From positions 6,909,579-6,973,578 of the forward strand of contig CM059975.1 in the NCBI GenBank assembly GCA_030490835.1: DNA of 64,000 nucleotides. The letters run 5' to 3'. Below are positions 59,273 through 64,000 of the stretch, in pieces (the first letter of the stretch is position 1; each line of letters starts with the position of its first letter). The notes below the pieces were generated by a model, which was not told the DNA's origin, ran no database searches, and saw only the letters and a list, made by a program, of their open reading frames with translations. The DNA is from Annona cherimola (Eukaryota > Streptophyta > Magnoliopsida > Magnoliales > Annonaceae). The translations under genes and the position numbers were made by a program.

Positions 59273-60173
59273 TATAATAACACCTTCAACATTCACCCAT
59301 AATTAATTTTTTTCCTAATCAGTATCCCTAAAAACCCAACAGTGAACGCTCTCATAAAATTTTTGAAGAAAAAGTCACCACTACAAACGTACATAAAACT
59401 GCCATGGGTGTGAGGCTCCCACGCAGTGGGGAAAAGCGACTTGCCACTGAGACTTTGTCTCAGTGGCAACAGATGCCTTGTTCATTTTCACCTTATTTAT
59501 TAAGCATTCATTGCGGTGTATGATCTTGTCCCGAGGATTATTCATCGAACGCATGCGACTATTCATGAGTTCCACGTCTTATCCTCCCATTCGGAAGCTT
59601 GCAAGGCCTGCACCTTCCGAAGCTGCATGCATTCCTAAGGCATGTCTGCAACGAAGTCGGTGCACCGTAAATTGCAAGAAAAGTGTATGTCTATTACAGC
59701 AACGAAGTTGGATCTTTCCCAACAAAATTTGGTGGCATTTAACTTGCTATATGTATTTAACTTGTTTTGTTTTTAATATTAGATGTTAAAGAATGGGTGA
59801 GAATCGATAACAACATATATTTAATATTTTATTTTTATTTGTATTTTTCTTTGTTTTCTAAATTATAAATTTTTTATAAAAATTATAAATTACTTTGTAT
59901 TATACAAATTTATAAATTACTATTACTATTTTAAGCCGATTTTCACAAATGTTTGAATTAGAATCAATCACTTCACCGGTTTCATGTTAATAACATTGGA
60001 TAATATTAGTTATAAAGTGAAGAAGTTTGAAACAAATAGAAAATAATTATCAAAATATATATGAAAATGAGAAGATTAAATATAGCTTCTATAAAAGGCA
60101 CATGCCAAATAAATTCTCAGAAAGTAGATTTTTCATGATATTCTAACTCTATAGAAATTGGAATCCATGAAAA
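59273..60173. other. Intergenic, nothing recognised
   Basis: 59390-59700 is somewhat less AT-rich, with small open frames on both strands but no recognisable protein. The remainder is AT-rich. Confidence 0.4.
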
Positions 60174-60780
60174 CTATCATCATCATCATCATCACAAGTC
60201 ATTTCCCACCTAGGTGAGATCGGCTGCATGGATTCTTTTGCGTCATTCTTGACGATTTAAGACTAAATTTTCTGTAATTTGTAATATTTTTAAATCTTGT
60301 TTAATTACTTCAATCTATTTTTTGGGTCTTCCTCTCATTCTCTCACCACCTTCTACTTGAATAGACTCTGTTTTCCTAACCGGTGCTACTTCAGACCTCC
60401 TTTTAACATGACCAAACAATCTTAATCTATTTTCTCTCATTTTATCACAAATCGGTCTTACTTTTAAATTTTCTCGAATTATTTCATTCCTAATTTTATT
60501 TTTTCTTGTTTTACCACTTATCCACTTTAACATTTTCATTTCCGCGATGCTCATTTTTGTATATGATGTTCTTTAAATGCCCAATATTCTGCCACATAAA
60601 GCATAGCAGGTCTAATTAATGAAAACCATGAGGCCCTAAATATCAGAGGATGAAAAGGGCAAAAAATGAAAATAGATATCCATCTAAAGCTACTATAAAG
60701 TTTTTCACTTTTGATGAAGGAGGTATAGGCTTCGATTCTTGGTTTGGAGGATGGATGAGGCAATATATTCATAACTAATC
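60174..60780 (-). mobile_element. 5'-truncated RTE-type LINE
   Basis: The minus strand encodes the end of an RTE-clade reverse transcriptase: a worn LYxxEYWAFKEHH block, then IAEMKMLKWISGKTRKNKIRNE, MRENRLRLFGHVKRR and GERMRGRPKK (60315-60554). These match the conserved AEMRMLRWMxGxTRxDRIRNE...DKMRExRLRWFGHVxRR pattern. Downstream is a short 3'UTR with CCCACCTAGGTGAGATCGGC and a (CATCAT)n tail at 60176-60195. The upstream limit is approximate and the target duplication was not found. Confidence 0.85.
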
Positions 60781-61085
60781 TATTAGTAACATTGATAGAT
60801 TTATACCTCTGTAGTAAAAAAATTGAATATATATATATATATATACATACTTGGACTAAGTTGCAAATACAAGGAAAAAAGTCACAACAAGAAAATTTAA
60901 AACTTTCAAATATGATTTCAATGAAAATTAAGTTTTTGTTTGTAACGACACTAATTTAAAACTCTTATTACAACTTCTCAAAAGGATTATGCTAAAAATT
61001 CTTTGACTTCTCACAGTTATAAGTTATAGATATAGCAATATCATTTAGGGTAGCTAATTGTCCACTTTCTTGTACTGAATATCAG

Positions 61086-61494
61086 GGATCCCAATCATAT
61101 ACACCCGGGTGCATTCAGCCTCAATGCACCCGGGTGTACTACACCCATTTTTTTTTATTTTTTTTTGAAATTTTTTTCATGAATATGTTAATACAGCTTT
61201 GTTTAACATATGTGTCAATTTTTACTATTTTTTGAGATTTTTAGATATTTTTTTAGATTTTTAAAAATCAGTGGCATTTTCCGTAATTTAAAATTACCGA
61301 AAATGCCACTGATTTTTAAAAATCTTAAAAAAATATCTAAAAGTGTCCAAAAATAGTAAAAATTGACACATATGTTAAATAAACCTAGATTAACCATTGT
61401 GTAAAAAAAATTTCAAAAAAAATAAAAAAAAATGGGTGTAGTACACCCGAGTGCATTGAGGCTGAATGCACCCGAGTGTATATGATTGGGATCC
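61086..61494. mobile_element. Mutator-like foldback MITE, about 409-bp palindrome
   Basis: The left arm GGATCCCAATCATATACACC mirrors the right arm GGATCCCAATCATATACACT (other strand). The arms stay complementary through GGGTGCATTCAGCCTCAATGCACCCG-type words into the centre at about 61285-61300 (CCGTAATTTAAAATTACC). The 9-bp flanks GAATATCAG (61077-61085) and CAATATCAG (61495-61503) match 8 of 9. It is the same family as 52420-52766. Transcription would give a long hairpin RNA. Confidence 0.88.
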
Positions 61495-61503
61495 CAATAT
61501 CAG

Positions 61504-62888
61504 TGCCAGTCTAAGCAAAAGTATCCAAGTAGGCCTATCCACAAAGAAATCTGTTTGATACCAGCCCATTCACCTGAGTTGTCTCAATAGAAATTGGACA
61601 CGAATGTAATGGGAAAAAAAAAAAAAAACTCTTTAAGTGGCTTTTCTACGGTGGAGCTGACGGTAGATTAGACCTCCTCAAGGTTCATCATTGCTTAAAA
61701 AAATGTTCAGATCCAAGCCGTGAGTTATGTTTAAAATATTTGTTTAGTCCAAATGCAAAAAAAAAAAAAAAAAAAAAAATCAACATATTGAAAACTTTTG
61801 TAATCAACCATAATAAAATATATAACTATGAAGAATCTCATCCATCTGCATTTTCTGTGGATTATACGCAAATCTAAAGGAAGTAATTTTTCATCTCGTA
61901 AAAAATATCCACAGAGGAGAATACGATGGATGGCTTGGATCTAAAAAAGTTAAATAATGGGAAACGGATGGAAAGTCATAGGGTGCAGATTGCATCTTGC
62001 TCCAACGGAGAAAAGCCCCTTTTTAATAGTCCTCTTTCTTTATTTTAATATCAGCGATCTCGACGTTGACGAGTCATTCGGGAAATAATTTCGCACGTCA
62101 CATTGAAAGGGATCCATCTGCAATAATTTGAGTCCTAAGCGATATAATAGAACGTTGGGGAGGGGTAACTTTCAGAATTAACGGACCACCCCTTTCGATC
62201 TCTTGGCATAAATAATGCAACTCATGCCTCTCTGAAGTGATATAGAAAGCAGACCTTACATTTGGCTGCACTCTCAGGAAAAGAGAGGAACTGCTTTACG
62301 TTGGTTCTCTCAAAAAGGTTGAATATTCACTGCAAAGGTACCCGATTTGTATCCATCAATCACTAATCAATAGATAATTTGTCGCGGTTAAAGCCAAAAG
62401 CTGAGGCTCGTTGAACCAAGAAAATCTACTTTGATATGTACATTGAATACGTAAAAGAATATGGCCAATGATTGTACCATTTAAATTTACACCGTAAAGC
62501 CAACAGTAATTTCGTAAAGGCTAGTGTTGCTGATATGGCAACGAATGTTGCTTGCTGCTGCTGATATAGGCAATTGTTAATGTTATTTAAGACTAAACTG
62601 GAGATCAGATTAATTGCTTAATTGTATTTAATATATGCTTTTATAAAGAATGGACCTATATTTTTCAACTGAAATAAATGTCCCATTTTTTAACACTAGA
62701 AAAATTAATATTTAGCAATATACTTTTGATGATGCTTAGCATTTCTATTGAAAAAGAAATACTTTGAGTGAAAAATCTCAATGAAGTCATACTTTTAGTG
62801 ACAAATTCAAAAATGTTACTAAAACCTTTTTCAACAACTTTATAATCATTTAGTTATAACAATATATCAAAGCAAACTAATACATATA
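61504..62888. other. Intergenic, nothing recognised
   Basis: A runs lie at 61615-61628 and 61758-61779. The stretch 62030-62350 is less AT-rich but has no recognisable gene. Confidence 0.4.
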
Positions 62889-63188
62889 GAATGTGTCTGA
62901 GAAGTGATAAAATTTTTGGTGTAAAAATTTTTGAATCAAAATAAAACGATGCGATAAGATAGGAGTAACAATAAGAAGTAAAGAAAATATAGTTTAAACA
63001 GATAAATTAGTTTTATATATAACTATGTAGAAATGATTAAAAAATAAAGTATTTATATAGAAAAATATGAAAAAAAATTAAAAAGTAGGGATTTTATATA
63101 CTAAAATATGAAAAATGATTAAAAATGAAATAGTAGTAAAAAGTGAAAATTTTAAATTTAAAAATTTATATAGTATTCAAACATGCCC
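62889..63188. mobile_element. MITE of the GGGTGTGTTTGG family
   Basis: The worn ends are GAATGTGTCTGA and TCAAACATGCCC, with a perfect 3-bp ATA duplication (62886-62888, 63189-63191). The interior has GATGCGATAAGATAGGAGTAAC and AATGATTAAAAAATAAAGT-type words of the family. It is 300 bp, slightly longer than other copies through an internal duplication of the AAAAATATGAAAAA part. Confidence 0.72.
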
Positions 63189-63330
63189 ATAATGAAAGGT
63201 TTTAGCATATCCGTAAGTTAGCTTTCTTACTGTAAAAGTTAACCCTGAAACAAGATGAAGTTGGCCAAAAAGGGGAAAAAAAAAGAGTCAAGATAAACAA
63301 TTAAAAGCTGGCATTATTCAGGAAGCAGAG

Positions 63331-63336
63331 TTTATT
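63331..63336 (-). terminator. Candidate poly(A) signal for the NAC-like gene
   Basis: AATAAA on the minus strand, about 200 bp downstream of the stop codon at 63537. This is a reasonable 3'UTR length for a plant gene. Word match only. Confidence 0.35.
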
Positions 63337-63536
63337 ACAGATGATATTATTCAGAAAACACACCTTCTTGAGATAACAACGCAAATCAAGAGCCATATCC
63401 TGTGGGGATGGATCTCACACATCACAAGGTGCTTGTTTCAAATAGTAAAAAAGCACGAGGTACAAAGACATAAAAGCAGTTCCGTAACAAGTGGAAGGAC
63501 GAGCACTACGCATGCACAGCGCTCAGCATGAACGTT

Positions 63537-64000
63537 CTAATTAATCAGATCAGAGAACATGCAATGATTCCACACGGTGTTGAAGCCCAGATCAGCGAAG
63601 TAGTTGGCCGAGGTTCCTTCGCCGAGGCTCGGTGTGGCCACCACCTCCACCGGCTTCCCGTCGCTTTCCGCTGCTTGCTTGTTGAGGTGATCCAGCACGG
63701 CTTTTATTACCTCTTTCTCGCAGAAGAAGGGCTGATCAGCTGGGAAGAGTGCCGTGTTGTCGGGGAAGGCCTCAGCTGGTGGCTGGACCAAGCTTTTGAT
63801 GGGGATGGTGGTATCCACCTGGGAGAGGTCTGCAGGGAAGGTGGTTGGGCTTTTTTGTTGGGAGGTTTGGTCCTGAGACAAACTGGAGAAGCAGGGCACT
63901 TGCTCAAAACCCTTCTAAGTTGAGGGGGGCTTGGTCAAATGTAAGGTAGGGATCCATCAGAGGCGGGAGGGAGGAGCCAGTATCATCGTAACAATTCTCT
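63537..64000 (-). CDS. Probable NAC transcription factor, C-terminal part, with frameshift
   Basis: Minus strand, open at the window edge. From 64000 the frame reads ENCYDDTGSSLPPLMDPYL, TFDQAPLNLEGF, then TGA (63904-63906). Deleting one T of the TTTT run at 63906-63909 would continue as EQVPCFSSLSQDQ and on to FADLGFNTVWNHCMFSDLIN and a stop at 63537. The SLPPLMD...VPCFS arrangement is typical of the variable C-terminal region of NAM/NAC proteins, and a Trp-Asn near the C-terminus is common there. The DNA-binding NAC domain would lie beyond the window, so the family call is an inference. The higher GC content than the surroundings and the long second frame (63537-63899) support real coding sequence. 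The frameshift means either a homopolymer sequencing error, a truncated but expressed protein, or a young pseudogene. Confidence 0.6.

Noticed and set aside
63528..63923. Plus-strand 131-codon open frame
   Set aside because: It is antisense to the NAC-like coding region, whose frames make protein sense. The plus frame is a shadow.
1..64000. CRISPR array, bacterial operon or defence system
   Set aside because: All coding evidence is plant nuclear with spliceosomal introns. The repeats are transposons, and no spacer-repeat array or clustered prokaryotic genes occur.

Overview
This window is nuclear DNA of a flowering plant. It is strongly AT-rich. The genes have GT-AG introns, and the rest is packed with plant-type transposable elements. 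I cannot name the species. The sequence supports three protein-coding genes: a complete LSD1-type zinc-finger gene on the plus strand (coding exons 7644-21948), a complete CASP-like (CASPL1-type) membrane protein gene on the plus strand (23598-25068), and the 3' part of a probable NAC transcription factor gene on the minus strand (63537 to the window end), which carries an apparent 1-base frameshift. No operons, CRISPR arrays, confident tRNAs or rRNAs were seen.

Layout. 1-5.9 kb is intergenic, with MITEs and repeat fragments. 5.9-22 kb is the LSD1-like gene: a putative non-coding first exon and 5'UTR intron, then six short coding exons. Each of the three zinc fingers has its own exon, and a 12.1-kb intron separates fingers 2 and 3. 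That intron holds two decayed Ty3/gypsy elements in convergent orientation, several MITEs and an RTE-type retroposon with a 20-bp target duplication. 23.4-25.1 kb is the CASPL gene. 25.5-27.5 kb is a cluster of DNA transposons: a 991-bp hAT-like element with a perfect 8-bp target duplication, a foldback, and a CACTA-like element containing a Mutator-like foldback. 28.1-33.9 kb is a complete but dead Ty1/copia element with two LTRs and a 5-bp duplication. 34-63 kb has no convincing gene. It holds MITEs, LINE fragments (L1 and RTE type), two retroposons with clear target duplications, hAT-like elements and Mutator-like palindromes. 63.3-64 kb is the NAC-like 3' end.

The three genes are not visibly related in function. 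LSD1-type proteins act in cell-death control, CASPLs are four-helix membrane proteins, and NACs are transcription factors. I found no evidence for a novel multi-gene system. What is notable is transposon biology: many elements can be delimited to the base by their target duplications, some are nested, and an RTE LINE tail is accompanied by a short derivative with the same 3' end. All calls come from reading the sequence by eye. No database search, expression data or divergence calculation was available.
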